64,000 nucleotides of DNA from Burkholderia stagnalis. Its GTDB lineage: Bacteria > Pseudomonadota > Gammaproteobacteria > Burkholderiales > Burkholderiaceae. A program made the position numbers and the translations under genes. Location of the stretch: positions 362,626 through 426,625 of the forward strand of contig NZ_CADESW010000004.1 of NCBI RefSeq assembly GCF_902830275.1, read 5' to 3'. Below are positions 54,705-63,931 of this stretch, piece by piece (the first letter of the stretch is position 1; each line of letters opens with the position of its first letter). A model generated the notes under the pieces. The model made no database searches and was not told where the DNA came from. It worked only from the letters and a program-made list of their open reading frames with translations.

Positions 54705-56603
54705 GTGCAAGTTTCCGAATCGATACGAGAGGATCGCCGCGTGACGGAGCGGCATCGTCCGGACGTTCGCTCGCTGCATCACGCGTTCGGCGAGCGTGCG
54801 CGCGAATATCCGCATCACGTTGCCGCCGCCGATGAAACCCGGCGGCTGACGTATGCGGAACTGGACCACCTGTCGTCCGCGTTCGCGCGCACGCTGCGCG
54901 ACGAAGGCGTCGTGCGCGGCGCGCTCGTCGGCCTCTATATGACGCGCGGCGTCGACATGCTCGTCGCGCTGCTCGGCATCCTGAAAGCGGGCGGCGCCTA
55001 TCTGCCGATCGATCCGACCTATCCGCGCGAGCGCATCGCGCACGTGGTCGCGGACAGCGGCGTCGGCCTCGTCGTCTGCACGGCCGGCACGGCGGCCGGG
55101 CTGTCCGGCGCGAACGTGCGCATGCTTGCCGCCGACGCGCTGCTGCCCGCGCTCGCGGCGCACGCGGCCGCCGACGGCTACGTCGAGCCGGCGTCGAGCC
55201 CCGACGATCTCGCCTACGTGATCTACACGTCCGGTTCGACCGGCAAGCCGAAGGGCGTGATGGTCGAGCATCGCAACGTGCTGCACCTGATCGAGCAATC
55301 GCGCGCGTGGTTCGACTTCGGCGCATCCGACGTGTGGTCGCTGTTCCATTCGATCGGCTTCGACTTCTCGGTGTGGGAGGTGTGGGGCGCGTGGCTGACC
55401 GGCGCGCAGGTCGCGGTCGTGCCGTATGCCGTGTCGCGGGAGCCGGCCGCGTTTCACCGCTGGCTCGCGCACCACGGCGTGACGGTCGTCAATCAGACGC
55501 CGTCGGCGTTTCGCCAGCTCGACGCGGTCGATCGCGGCGCGGCGCAGCCGCTCGCGCTGCGCTACGTGATCTTCGGCGGCGAAGCGCTGCCGCCGTCGCT
55601 GGTCGCGCCATGGCTCGCGCGCCACGGCGACGAGCGGCCGCGGCTCGTCAACATGTACGGCATCACCGAAACGACCGTGCACGTGTCGTTCAGGCGCATC
55701 ACGCGGCGCGACGTGCAGTCGACGGCGAGCCCGATCGGCGTGCCGTTGCCGCACCTGCGGCTGCATTTGCTCGACGAACGCGGGCGGCACGTCGCGGATG
55801 GCGTGACGGGCGAGATCTACGTGGAAGGCGCGGGCGTCGCGCGCGGTTATCTGAACCGGCCCGAACTCACCGCCGAGCGCTTCGTGCGGCTGCCGTGCCC
55901 GCAGACGGGCAAGCCCGTGCGCGCATACCGGACGGGCGATCTCGCGATGCGCGGCGAGGACGGCGAATACATCTACGTCGGCCGCGCCGACGAACAGCTG
56001 AAGATCCGCGGCTTCCGGATCGAGCCCGGCGAAATCGAGGCGACGCTGCTGCAGGACGGCTCGCTCGATGCATGCCATGTGTGCGGTCACGACTATGGCG
56101 AAGGCGACCGGCGGCTCGTCGCCTACGTCGTGCCGGCGCGCGACGCGCAACACGCGACGGATGCGGCGATCGCCGGCCTGAAGGCGCGCGCGGCCGAGCA
56201 GTTGCCCGATCACATGCGGCCGTCGGCCTACGTCGTGCTCGCCGCGCTGCCGTTGACCGCGCACGGCAAGATCGACCGGCGCGCGCTGCCCGCGCCGGAA
56301 ACGGCCGCATGGGCGCCCGCCGCGGACGCGCAACCGGGCGCCGCCGCCGCGCCGCGCACCGACGAGCTCGCCGCCGTGCTGGACGTGTGGCGCGAACGGC
56401 TCGGGCTCAAGGGCATCGGGCCGCACGACGATTTCTTTTCGTTCGGCGGCACGTCGCTCGCGCTGATCCGCTCGTTCGTCGAGCTGAAAGCGCGCTACGG
56501 CATCGAGTTCGAGCTCGGCGCGCTCGCGAGCGGCGCGACGGCGGCGACGCTCGCCCACTTCATCCGGTCGCGGCGCGTCGACGCGCCGGCGCAGGCTTGC
56601 TGA
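54705..56603 (+). CDS. Stand-alone NRPS A-T didomain, threonine specificity
   Basis: The 632-residue protein is an adenylation domain (about 15-520; YTSGSTGKPKGVMVEHRN, MYGITETTVHVSFR, YRTGDLA) plus a thiolation domain (FFSFGGTSLALIR, Ser near 583). It lacks C and TE domains. Reading the Stachelhaus positions from FDFSVW, VNQTPS, VIFGGE and NMYGITETTVH gives D-F-W-N-I-G-M-V-H-K, the threonine code. It should load Thr onto its own carrier, like SyrB1. A GTG start follows AAAAGGGGATCGCC. Its 3' end abuts the pump genes. Confidence 0.92.
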   Translation: MQVSESIREDRRVTERHRPDVRSLHHAFGERAREYPHHVAAADETRRLTYAELDHLSSAFARTLRDEGVVRGALVGLYMTRGVDMLVALLGILKAGGAYLPIDPTYPRERIAHVVADSGVGLVVCTAGTAAGLSGANVRMLAADALLPALAAHAAADGYVEPASSPDDLAYVIYTSGSTGKPKGVMVEHRNVLHLIEQSRAWFDFGASDVWSLFHSIGFDFSVWEVWGAWLTGAQVAVVPYAVSREPAAFHRWLAHHGVTVVNQTPSAFRQLDAVDRGAAQPLALRYVIFGGEALPPSLVAPWLARHGDERPRLVNMYGITETTVHVSFRRITRRDVQSTASPIGVPLPHLRLHLLDERGRHVADGVTGEIYVEGAGVARGYLNRPELTAERFVRLPCPQTGKPVRAYRTGDLAMRGEDGEYIYVGRADEQLKIRGFRIEPGEIEATLLQDGSLDACHVCGHDYGEGDRRLVAYVVPARDAQHATDAAIAGLKARAAEQLPDHMRPSAYVVLAALPLTAHGKIDRRALPAPETAAWAPAADAQPGAAAAPRTDELAAVLDVWRERLGLKGIGPHDDFFSFGGTSLALIRSFVELKARYGIEFELGALASGATAATLAHFIRSRRVDAPAQAC

Positions 56604-56680
56604 CGGACGCGCGCGATGCGCGCCACGGTCATGCGGCTCGCGCATCGTCGTCGTCCCGCGTCGCGGGCCGGCCCGGCGCC

Positions 56681-58237
56681 GTGCCGTCGCGTCGCCGCTG
56701 GCGTGCGCTGGCGGTGGCGTGCGCGCTGCTCGCGGGGTTGCCGGGCTGCATGCTCGGGCCGACTTACCGGCCGCCCGACGCGTCGTCGCTGAAGATCCCG
56801 GACGCGTGGCACGCGACGTTGCCGCACGACGGCAGCGTCGTCGAGCTCGCGCGCTGGTGGCGGCAATTCGACGATCCGGCGCTGTCGGCGCTGATCGACG
56901 CGGCGCAGGCGGACAGCCCGACGATCGACGCGGCGCTCGCGCGGCTGCGCCAGGCGCGGGCGAGCCGCGCGACGAGCATGGCCGGCCTGCTGCCGAAACT
57001 CGACGGCATCGCGTCGTTCAACCGCTCGAACGCGAACACGCAGGCGGTGACGTCGAACGACGTGAGCCAGTCGACGTCGATCCAGAGCGGCGAACTGGAC
57101 ACGATGCGCGCCGGGCTGCAGGCGTCATGGGAAATCGACCTGTTCGGCAAGACGCGGCGCAGGCTGCAGGCCGACGCCGCGCGCATCGACGCGCGGGTCG
57201 ACGATTGGCACGACGCGCGCGTGAGCGTCGCGTCCGACGTGGCCGACGCGTATTTCCGCACGCGTGCGTGCGAATCGCTCGTCGACGCGCAGGCGGACGA
57301 GCAGCGTTCGCGGATCGCGTCGGACGAGGTGACGCGGCGGCGCGTCGCGGCCGGTTTTCTGTCGCCGTCGGACGCGACGCTGCCGAAGGCGTCGATCGCG
57401 GAAGGCGAGGACGTGCTCGCGCGCCAGCGCGCCGAGTGCGAGGCGGACCGCAACGAGCTCGTCGCGTTGACCGGCGTGCCGCGCGACGCGCTCGACGCGC
57501 GGCTCGCGGCGGGCTACGCGAAAGTGCCCGAGCCGCGCGGCGGTGCGCTCGACGCGCTGCCGGCGCGCACGCTCGAGCAGCGGCCCGACGTGCGCGCGTC
57601 GGAGCGCACGCTCGCCGCGGCGAGCGCGGAGATCGGCGAGGCGATCGCGACGCGCCTGCCGTCGGTGTCGCTGTCGGGCTCGATCGAGATCGACCGTTAT
57701 CAGGTCAGCGGACAGTCGTTGACGCTGCGGCCCTGGCTGTTCGGGCCGACGGTCAACGTGCCGCTGTTCGACGGCGGCAGCGGCGCGGCGCGCGTCGAGG
57801 GCGCGCGCGGGCGCTACGACGAAGCGCTCGCGAACTACAAACGGAAGGTCAGGCAGGCGGTGATGGAAGTCGAAAACGCATTGGTGCGGGTCGAGGCGTC
57901 GGTCGGGCGGGAACGCGCCGCGCTCGTCGCGCAGGAGAATTACAGGCGCTATGCGCAGACCATCGAGCGGCGCTTCGGCGCGGGCACGAGCGACGTGCTC
58001 GAAGTCGAGACGGCGCGCCGGCAGTACGTGACGAGCCGCCAGTCGGTTGCGTCCGCGCGGCTCGAGCGCGCGCAGGCGTGGGTGGCGCTGTATCGCGCGG
58101 CCGGCGGCGGCTGGCGGCAGGCGGACACGGCGAGCGATGGCGGGGCGGATGGGGCGGACGGGCCGGAGAAAAGGCAGGCGGTGACGGACGGGCCTGCGAC
58201 GAGCGATGTGCGCATCGCGAGCGAGGCGGTGCGATGA
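56681..58237 (+). CDS. NodT-family outer-membrane efflux lipoprotein
   Basis: The 518-residue protein has a lipoprotein signal (WRALAVACALLAGLPGC, lipobox LPGC) followed by the OMF repeats (LSALIDAAQADSPTIDAALARLRQARA, GLQASWEIDLFGKTRRRLQADAARIDA, and the second half with ALANYKRKVRQAVMEVENAL). It forms the TolC-like channel of the tripartite pump. I chose the GTG at 56681, which gives a clean signal peptide; a TTG at 56597 overlapping the A-T stop is possible. It overlaps the membrane-fusion gene by 4 nt. Confidence 0.88.
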   Translation: MPSRRRWRALAVACALLAGLPGCMLGPTYRPPDASSLKIPDAWHATLPHDGSVVELARWWRQFDDPALSALIDAAQADSPTIDAALARLRQARASRATSMAGLLPKLDGIASFNRSNANTQAVTSNDVSQSTSIQSGELDTMRAGLQASWEIDLFGKTRRRLQADAARIDARVDDWHDARVSVASDVADAYFRTRACESLVDAQADEQRSRIASDEVTRRRVAAGFLSPSDATLPKASIAEGEDVLARQRAECEADRNELVALTGVPRDALDARLAAGYAKVPEPRGGALDALPARTLEQRPDVRASERTLAAASAEIGEAIATRLPSVSLSGSIEIDRYQVSGQSLTLRPWLFGPTVNVPLFDGGSGAARVEGARGRYDEALANYKRKVRQAVMEVENALVRVEASVGRERAALVAQENYRRYAQTIERRFGAGTSDVLEVETARRQYVTSRQSVASARLERAQAWVALYRAAGGGWRQADTASDGGADGADGPEKRQAVTDGPATSDVRIASEAVR

Positions 58238-59502
58238 GCGGCGCGCGTATCGACCGGGTGGTCCGGCGCGCGGCGGCGCTCGCGTGGGTCGCCGCGATGC
58301 TTGCGAGCGGTTGCGGACCGTCGCGGCCGTCCGCGGATCAGGCCGCGAATCAGCCCGCGAATCAGCCCACGAATCAGCCCACGAATCAGGATGCCGCCCG
58401 GCCGGCCCCGTCCGCCGCCCCCGGCAACGCCGTACTCGGCGTGAGCGTCGTCGCCCCCGAGCTGCGGGACTGGGCGACGCGCGAGCAGGCGAGCGGCGCC
58501 GTCGCCGCCTACGACGAGATCGAGCTGACCGCGCCCGGCGAGCTGCCGCTCGCGGCCGTCGACGCGCGCGTCGGCGATCGGGTGCGCAAGGGGCAGGTGC
58601 TCGCCCGCTTCGACACGGCCGGCCTGGCGGTGAAGCGTGCCGACGCGCAGGCGGGCGTGGCCGAGGCGAGGGCGCGGCTTGCGCAGACGAGTGCGCAGCT
58701 CGACGGCGCGAAGACGCTCGACGAAACCGGCTCGATCAGCCGGCAGGACCTGATCAAGGCGCAGACGCAGGAGAAGGTGAGCGCCGCCCAGCTGGCGGGC
58801 GCGCAGGCGCGTCTCGCGGGCATCGAATTGCAGCTGCGCCGCGCGACCGTGCGCGCGCCCGACGACGGCGTGATCGCGACCAGCAAGGCGATCGAAGGCG
58901 CGGTGCCCGCCGCCGGCGCGGCGGTGTTCACGCTGATCCGCGGCGGCCGGCTCGAGTGGCGCGCGCAGATGGGCGCGGGCGCGCTCGCCGCGATCCGCCC
59001 GGGGCAGCCGGCCGAGCTCGTGCGCGCGGATGGCGGCACGGCGCGCGGCGTCGTCCGCCAGGTGTCCCCCGTGCTCGACAAGACGACGCTCGCGGGCATC
59101 GTCTACGTCGACCTGCCGGCGGACGCCGGCGTGCAGGCGGGCGGTTTCGTGTCCGGCGCGATCGTGACGGGGCGCACGCGCGCGCTGACGCTGCCCGATT
59201 CGGCCGTGGTCGCGCGCGACGGCTTTCATTACGCGTGGACGATCGACGCGCGCCATCGCGTCCACCCGGTCAAGCTCGTGCGCGGCCGCGCGCAGGACGG
59301 GCGGGTCGAGGTGGTCGCGGGCTTGCGGCCGGACGAACGCGTCGTCGCGTCGGGCGCGGGCCTGCTCGGCGACGGCGATACCGTGACGATCGTCGCGGCG
59401 CGCGCCGCCGTCGCGCCCGATGCACCCGGTGCACCCGGCGCCGCGAGCGGGGCTGCCGTGCCGGCTCCCGTTCGCGTCGCGGAGAACGGGGGGGCGCGGT
59501 GA
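58234..59502 (+). CDS. RND efflux periplasmic adaptor (membrane fusion protein)
   Basis: The 422-residue lipoprotein-type adaptor has a signal (AALAWVAAMLASGCG, Cys for lipidation) and an NQP-rich linker. The lipoyl/coiled-coil part reads VDARVGDRVRKGQVLARFDTAGLAVKRADAQAGVAEARARLAQTSAQL, followed by the beta-barrel and membrane-proximal domains. It joins the inner-membrane RND pump to the NodT channel. The ATG overlaps the OMF stop (ATGA), and the next gene's GTG overlaps its stop, so the three pump genes are translationally coupled. Confidence 0.92.
   Translation: MSGARIDRVVRRAAALAWVAAMLASGCGPSRPSADQAANQPANQPTNQPTNQDAARPAPSAAPGNAVLGVSVVAPELRDWATREQASGAVAAYDEIELTAPGELPLAAVDARVGDRVRKGQVLARFDTAGLAVKRADAQAGVAEARARLAQTSAQLDGAKTLDETGSISRQDLIKAQTQEKVSAAQLAGAQARLAGIELQLRRATVRAPDDGVIATSKAIEGAVPAAGAAVFTLIRGGRLEWRAQMGAGALAAIRPGQPAELVRADGGTARGVVRQVSPVLDKTTLAGIVYVDLPADAGVQAGGFVSGAIVTGRTRALTLPDSAVVARDGFHYAWTIDARHRVHPVKLVRGRAQDGRVEVVAGLRPDERVVASGAGLLGDGDTVTIVAARAAVAPDAPGAPGAASGAAVPAPVRVAENGGAR
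58345..58389 (+). repeat. 12-bp tandem repeat in the adaptor linker
   Basis: Nearly four copies of a 12-nt unit (GCGAATCAGCCC or ACGAATCAGCCC) encode a repeated N-Q-P-A/T peptide just after the lipidated Cys. The unit is a multiple of three, so copy number can change without breaking the frame; it likely lengthens a flexible periplasmic linker. Confidence 0.85.
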
Positions 59503-62500
59503 ACTTTCTCGAATGGTCGATCCGCCGGCCGCTGCCGACGATCCTGCTGTTCGCGCTGCTGTGCATCGGCGGTGCGCTCGGCTTTCGCGCGTTGCCGGTG
59601 GCCGAGCTGCCGAGCGTCGACGCGCCCGTCATCGCGATCGACGCGAGCCTGCCCGGCGCGACGCCGTCGCAACTCGAGCGCGACGTGACGCGGCCGATCG
59701 AGCAGGGCCTCACCGGCATCGGCGCGGTCAAGCGCGTGCTGTCGCAGGTTAAGGACGGCCGCTCGCATACCACCGTCCAGTTCGCGCTCGAGGCCGACCC
59801 GCGCGATGCGCTCGAGCGCGTGCGCGCCGCCGTCGCCCGCGTGCGCGGGCGTTTGCCGCCGGACATGCCGGAGCCTGTCGTCGCGCAGGAGCGCGTCGAG
59901 CGGGTGCTGCTGGTGTACGCGGTGTCGTCGGCGCGGCTCGATGAGGTCGACCTGTCGTGGTTCGTCGATTCGACGCTCGGCAAGGCCCTGCTCGCCGTGC
60001 CGGGTGTCGCGCGCGTCGAGCGGCAGGGCGGCGTGGACCGGCAGATCGACGTCGCGTTGAATCCGGTCGCGCTGCAGGGGCTGCGGATCGACGCGGGCGA
60101 CGTCGCGAAGCAGGTGCGTGCGCGGCTCGCGGACGCGCCCGCCGCGCGCGTCGACATCGACGGCCGCGCGCAATCGGTGCGGATGGCGCAGGCGGGCACG
60201 GGCGTCGCGGCGCTCGGCGCGCTCGAGCTGTCGCTGGGCGACGGCCGGCACGCGGCGCTGGCCGACCTCGCGACGCTGCGCGACGCGACCGCGAGCACGA
60301 CGCAACGCGCGCTGCTCGATGGCCGGCCCGTCATCGGCGTGCAGGTGATGCAGGCGCCGGGCGCGGACGAAGTCCGCGTCGCGCAGGGCGTGCGCGACGC
60401 GATCGAACGGCTGCGGCGCGCGCATCCCGATGTCGACGTGCGCGGCGTCGCGGATTACGTCGCGCCGATCCAGCACGTATTCGACGGCGCGATGCGCGCG
60501 CTGCTCGAAGGCTGCGTGCTCGCCGTCGTGATCGTGTGGCTGTTCCTGCGCGACTGGCGCGCGACGCTCGTGTCGGCGTCGGCGCTGCCGCTGTCGATCC
60601 TGCCCGCGTTTCTCGCGATGGCGTGGCTCGGCTTCTCGCTGAACCAGCTGACGATGCTCGCGCTGATTCTCGTGATCGGCGTGCTCGTCGACGATGCGAT
60701 CGTCGAAGTCGAAAACATCGCGCGCCACCTCGGCGACGGCAAGCCGCCGCTGGTCGCCGCGCTCGATGGCGCGCGCGAGATCGGCGTCGCGGTGATCGCG
60801 ACGTCGCTGACGCTGGTGGCGGTGTTCCTGCCGACCGCGTTCATGAACGGCGCGATCGGCCGCTACTTCAAGCAGTTCGGCTGGACCGCGGCGGCCGCCG
60901 TGCTCGCGTCGCTCGCCGTCGCGCGGCTGCTCACGCCGATGATGGCCGCGTACGGGCTGCGCCGCGCGCCGCCGCCGCACGGCGAGAGCCGCGCGATGCG
61001 CGGCTATCTCGCGTGCGTGCGCTGGTGCGTCGCGCGGCCGGGGCGCTGCCTGCTCGTCGGCGCGGCGTTCGTCGTCGCGTCGCTGATGGCGCTCGCGGCG
61101 CTGCCGAAGGCGTTTCTGCCGGCGCAGGATCGCGCGGAGATCGTCGTCGGCGTGCAGGCGCCGCCCGGCAGCGACCTCGACGCGACGCGCGCGGCGGTCG
61201 AGGCCGCGCGGCGCGCGGTGGCGGGCGTGGCCGAGATCGCGTCGGTCTACGCGACGATCGGCGAGCGCGGCGCATCCGGCGGCGCGACCGATGCGGCCGT
61301 GCTGACCTTCGCGCTGACGCCGCCCGGCGCGCGCGCGCGCTCGCAGCCGCAGGTCGAGGCGGAACTCGCGCGCCGTTTCGCGGCGGTGCCGGGCGTGCGC
61401 TTCACGGTCGGCGACAAGCAGACGGACAAGGTGATGTCGATCGTGCTGTCGAGCCGCGACGGCGCCGCGCTCGACGAGACCGCGCGCCGCGTCGAGCGGG
61501 CGCTGCGCGCGGCGCCCGGGCTCGGCGCGGTCGGCTCGACGGCGGCCGCGCGCCGGCCGGCGCTCGGCGTGGTGCTCGACGGGCCGCGCGCCGCCGCGCT
61601 CGGCGTCACGCGCGAAGCGGCGGCCGACGCGCTGCGGATCGCGACGGCGGGCGATACGCCCGAGCGCCTGCCGCGGCTCGACGTCGGCGGCCGCCAGGTG
61701 CCGGTGCGCGTGCATGCGGCGGAGGCGGCGAACGCGTCGCTCGGCGCCGGCGGCTGGCTGGGCCGGCTGCCCGTGCCGGGGCGCGACGGCAGCGTGCCGC
61801 TGGCGAGCGTCGCGCGGCTCGTGGAGGACAGCGAACCCGCGCAGATCGACCGTCGGGACGGCGAGCGTTACGTGACGCTGGATGTCGGCCTCGGCGGCCG
61901 CCCGCTCGGCGACGTGATCGCACAGGTCGACGCGTTGCCGGCGCTGCGCGACCTGCCGGCCGGCGTGCGCCGCGGCGCGAGCGGCGATGCGGAATCGCTC
62001 GACGAGCTGTTCGGCGGCTTCTATTACGCGATGCTGTTCGGCCTGGCGTCGGTGTACGCGATCCTCGTGCTGCTGTTCGGCGGCTTCGTGCTGCCGGCGA
62101 CGGTGCTCGTCGCACTGCCGCTGTCGCTCGGCGGCGCGGCGGCGATGCTCGCGGCGAGCGGGCTCAGCCTGTCGCTCGCGTCTCTCGTCGGCCTGCTGAT
62201 GCTGATGGGCCTGTGCACGAAGAACTCGATCCTGCTCGTGCAGTACGTGCTCGTCGCGCGCGAGCGGCAGCGGCTGTCGCGGGTCGACGCGATCGTCGAC
62301 GCGTGCCGCAAGCGCGTGCGGCCGATCGCGATGACGACGTTCGCGATGATGGGCGGGCTGCTGCCGCTCGCGTTCGACCCGCAAGGCGACGTGTTCCGCT
62401 CGGCGATGGCGATCACCGTGATCGGCGGGCTCGTCACGTCGACCGCGCTGAGCCTGCTGCTCGTGCCGGTCGCGTTCGTGGTGCTCGATGCGCTGCAGGC

Positions 62501-62708
62501 GAGGATGGCGAAGCGGTTCACGCGGCGTGCGGACGAGGCGGTGCGTGGCGGTGAAGGCGGGAGCGGGGGCGAGGGCGAGGGCGAGGGCGTGAGCCGCGTC
62601 GACAGCGGCGGCCTGCACGGCCGGCGCGACCCTGACGCGCGCGGTCGGCAGGACGAGCGCAATCCGCAGGACGAGCGCGCCGACGCCGAATCCGTGCGGA
62701 GTGCGTAG
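59499..62708 (+). CDS. RND-family inner-membrane efflux transporter
   Basis: The 1069-residue protein begins MNFLEWSIRRPLPTILLFALLCIGGALGFRALPVAELP, the HAE1-type RND N-terminus, and has the internal duplication and the transmembrane segment with LALILVIGVLVDDAIVEVENI, whose two Asp residues form the proton relay. The second half repeats the pattern (LLMLMGLCTKNSILLVQYVLVA). It likely exports the locus product, as PseC does beside syringomycin genes. It starts at a GTG overlapping the adaptor stop. The last 60 or so residues are a charged low-complexity tail, and its stop lies inside a 57-bp repeat. Confidence 0.94.
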   Translation: MNFLEWSIRRPLPTILLFALLCIGGALGFRALPVAELPSVDAPVIAIDASLPGATPSQLERDVTRPIEQGLTGIGAVKRVLSQVKDGRSHTTVQFALEADPRDALERVRAAVARVRGRLPPDMPEPVVAQERVERVLLVYAVSSARLDEVDLSWFVDSTLGKALLAVPGVARVERQGGVDRQIDVALNPVALQGLRIDAGDVAKQVRARLADAPAARVDIDGRAQSVRMAQAGTGVAALGALELSLGDGRHAALADLATLRDATASTTQRALLDGRPVIGVQVMQAPGADEVRVAQGVRDAIERLRRAHPDVDVRGVADYVAPIQHVFDGAMRALLEGCVLAVVIVWLFLRDWRATLVSASALPLSILPAFLAMAWLGFSLNQLTMLALILVIGVLVDDAIVEVENIARHLGDGKPPLVAALDGAREIGVAVIATSLTLVAVFLPTAFMNGAIGRYFKQFGWTAAAAVLASLAVARLLTPMMAAYGLRRAPPPHGESRAMRGYLACVRWCVARPGRCLLVGAAFVVASLMALAALPKAFLPAQDRAEIVVGVQAPPGSDLDATRAAVEAARRAVAGVAEIASVYATIGERGASGGATDAAVLTFALTPPGARARSQPQVEAELARRFAAVPGVRFTVGDKQTDKVMSIVLSSRDGAALDETARRVERALRAAPGLGAVGSTAAARRPALGVVLDGPRAAALGVTREAAADALRIATAGDTPERLPRLDVGGRQVPVRVHAAEAANASLGAGGWLGRLPVPGRDGSVPLASVARLVEDSEPAQIDRRDGERYVTLDVGLGGRPLGDVIAQVDALPALRDLPAGVRRGASGDAESLDELFGGFYYAMLFGLASVYAILVLLFGGFVLPATVLVALPLSLGGAAAMLAASGLSLSLASLVGLLMLMGLCTKNSILLVQYVLVARERQRLSRVDAIVDACRKRVRPIAMTTFAMMGGLLPLAFDPQGDVFRSAMAITVIGGLVTSTALSLLLVPVAFVVLDALQARMAKRFTRRADEAVRGGEGGSGGEGEGEGVSRVDSGGLHGRRDPDARGRQDERNPQDERADAESVRSA

Positions 62709-62927
62709 CGCGACACGACGCGGTGCGACACGCGCGCCGATCCCGCATCCCTGCAGAGTGCGTAGCGCGACACGACGCGACGCGACACGCGCGCCGATCC
62801 CGCATCCGTGCGGGGTGCGTAGCGCGACACGACGCGACGCGACACGCGCGCCGATCCCGTATCCGTGCGGAGTGCGTAGCGCGCACGACACGACGCGACA
62901 CGCACGTCGATCCCGCATCCGTGCGGA
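62701..62927. repeat. 57-bp tandem repeat, four copies
   Basis: Copies start at 62701, 62758, 62815 and 62872; the first three are 57 nt and the fourth is 56 nt with internal changes. Each begins GTGCGTAGCGCG and contains CGCGCCGATCCCG or a variant. The RND stop codon (TAG, 62706-62708) lies in the first copy. Stop-free shadow frames here are products of the repeat. The remaining sequence up to 63120 holds no gene I can support. Confidence 0.9.
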
Positions 62928-63120
62928 ACACATCGGAACGCATGGCGGCGGCCGCGCGGCGGCGCCCACGCGGACGATGTCCCGCCATTCGGTGGCAGAC
63001 GCGCGCCGCCGCGCGGCCTACGATGCATGCGTCGATCGCCGCGCGCGCGGCCGACGACGCGCCCCCCGGTCCGTCCTGCCCGGCGAACCGGTGTGAACCG
63101 AACTCACCGGCGAGGACACC

Positions 63121-63855
63121 GTGACCCGGCCCATCCCGAAGCTGCTTCATCAGATCTGGTATCAAGGCGAGCATGCGCTGCCGGACAAGTACCGGCGTTA
63201 CCACGCGACCTGGCGGCGCCATCATCCGGACTGGACGCTGCGCGTGTGGGACGCGCACACGCTGCGCGAGCACGTCGCCGCGCACCACGGCGGATTCCTG
63301 CCGCGCTACGACGCGTTCGCGCACGACATCCAGCGCATCGACAGCGCGCGCTACTGCGTGCTCGACACGCTCGGCGGCGTGTATGCCGACATGGACATCG
63401 AAAGCCTGCGGCCCGTCGACGCGCTGTTCGACGGCCGGGCGCTCGTGCTGTCGGGCACGCGCGACTACAACAACGCGCTGATCGGCAGCATGCCCGGCCA
63501 TCCGCTGTGGCGCACCGCGCTCGACGCGTTGTGTGCCGGCGCGAGCGCGCCGCTCGACGACCTGCCGCCGCGCCTGCGTACCCGCGCGGCGATGCAGATC
63601 GCGGCGACCACCGGGCCGCGTTTCTTCTCGATGTGCGTCGAGCGAAGCGGCGTGGCCGCGTGGCCGACGACGCTGTGCTGCCCCCGCGACTATTTCGAGC
63701 CGGAGGCCGCATCCGCGCAGGCGGCGGCAGAAGCGGGCGCGTACGGCCGCCACGACATGGACCTGAACTGGCAGCCGCCGCATACGCGGCTGCTGTCGCG
63801 ACTCACGCGCGTGGTGTTCGCGGCGCACGCGAAGATGCGCGGCGCGCAGCGTTGA
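63121..63855 (+). CDS. DXD-motif glycosyltransferase (OCH1/capsular sugar type)
   Basis: The 244-residue protein begins with the family pattern IPKLLHQIWYQGEHALPDKYRRYHATWRRHHPDWTLRVWD and has the nucleotide-sugar motif LGGVYADMDIESL, with the DMD carboxylates binding the metal and UDP/GDP-sugar. Such enzymes add a sugar to a glycan, lipid or metabolite. A GTG start after CGAGGACACC was chosen. It may decorate the locus product or belong to a surface-glycan pathway outside the window; context is not decisive. Confidence 0.82.
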   Translation: MTRPIPKLLHQIWYQGEHALPDKYRRYHATWRRHHPDWTLRVWDAHTLREHVAAHHGGFLPRYDAFAHDIQRIDSARYCVLDTLGGVYADMDIESLRPVDALFDGRALVLSGTRDYNNALIGSMPGHPLWRTALDALCAGASAPLDDLPPRLRTRAAMQIAATTGPRFFSMCVERSGVAAWPTTLCCPRDYFEPEAASAQAAAEAGAYGRHDMDLNWQPPHTRLLSRLTRVVFAAHAKMRGAQR

Positions 63856-63931
63856 AGGTGCGAGCGCGGTGGGTGGAGCCTATCCGAATGTTTGTGTGTG
63901 AGGCATAAACTGATGGCCAAGGAGCCACGTT

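Noticed and set aside
62701..62927. CRISPR array
   Set aside because: The units are contiguous tandem copies without unique spacers, and no cas genes are nearby.
59229..62969. A 1246-codon minus-strand frame opposite the RND pump
   Set aside because: It is low-complexity (Arg/Ala/His-rich) and antisense to the pump; its N-terminal repeats come from the 57-bp DNA repeat.
62701..63124. Short plus-strand frames with SATRRDATRAPIP-type repeats
   Set aside because: They translate the 57-bp tandem repeat in several frames equally well, and none has a ribosome-binding site or family match.
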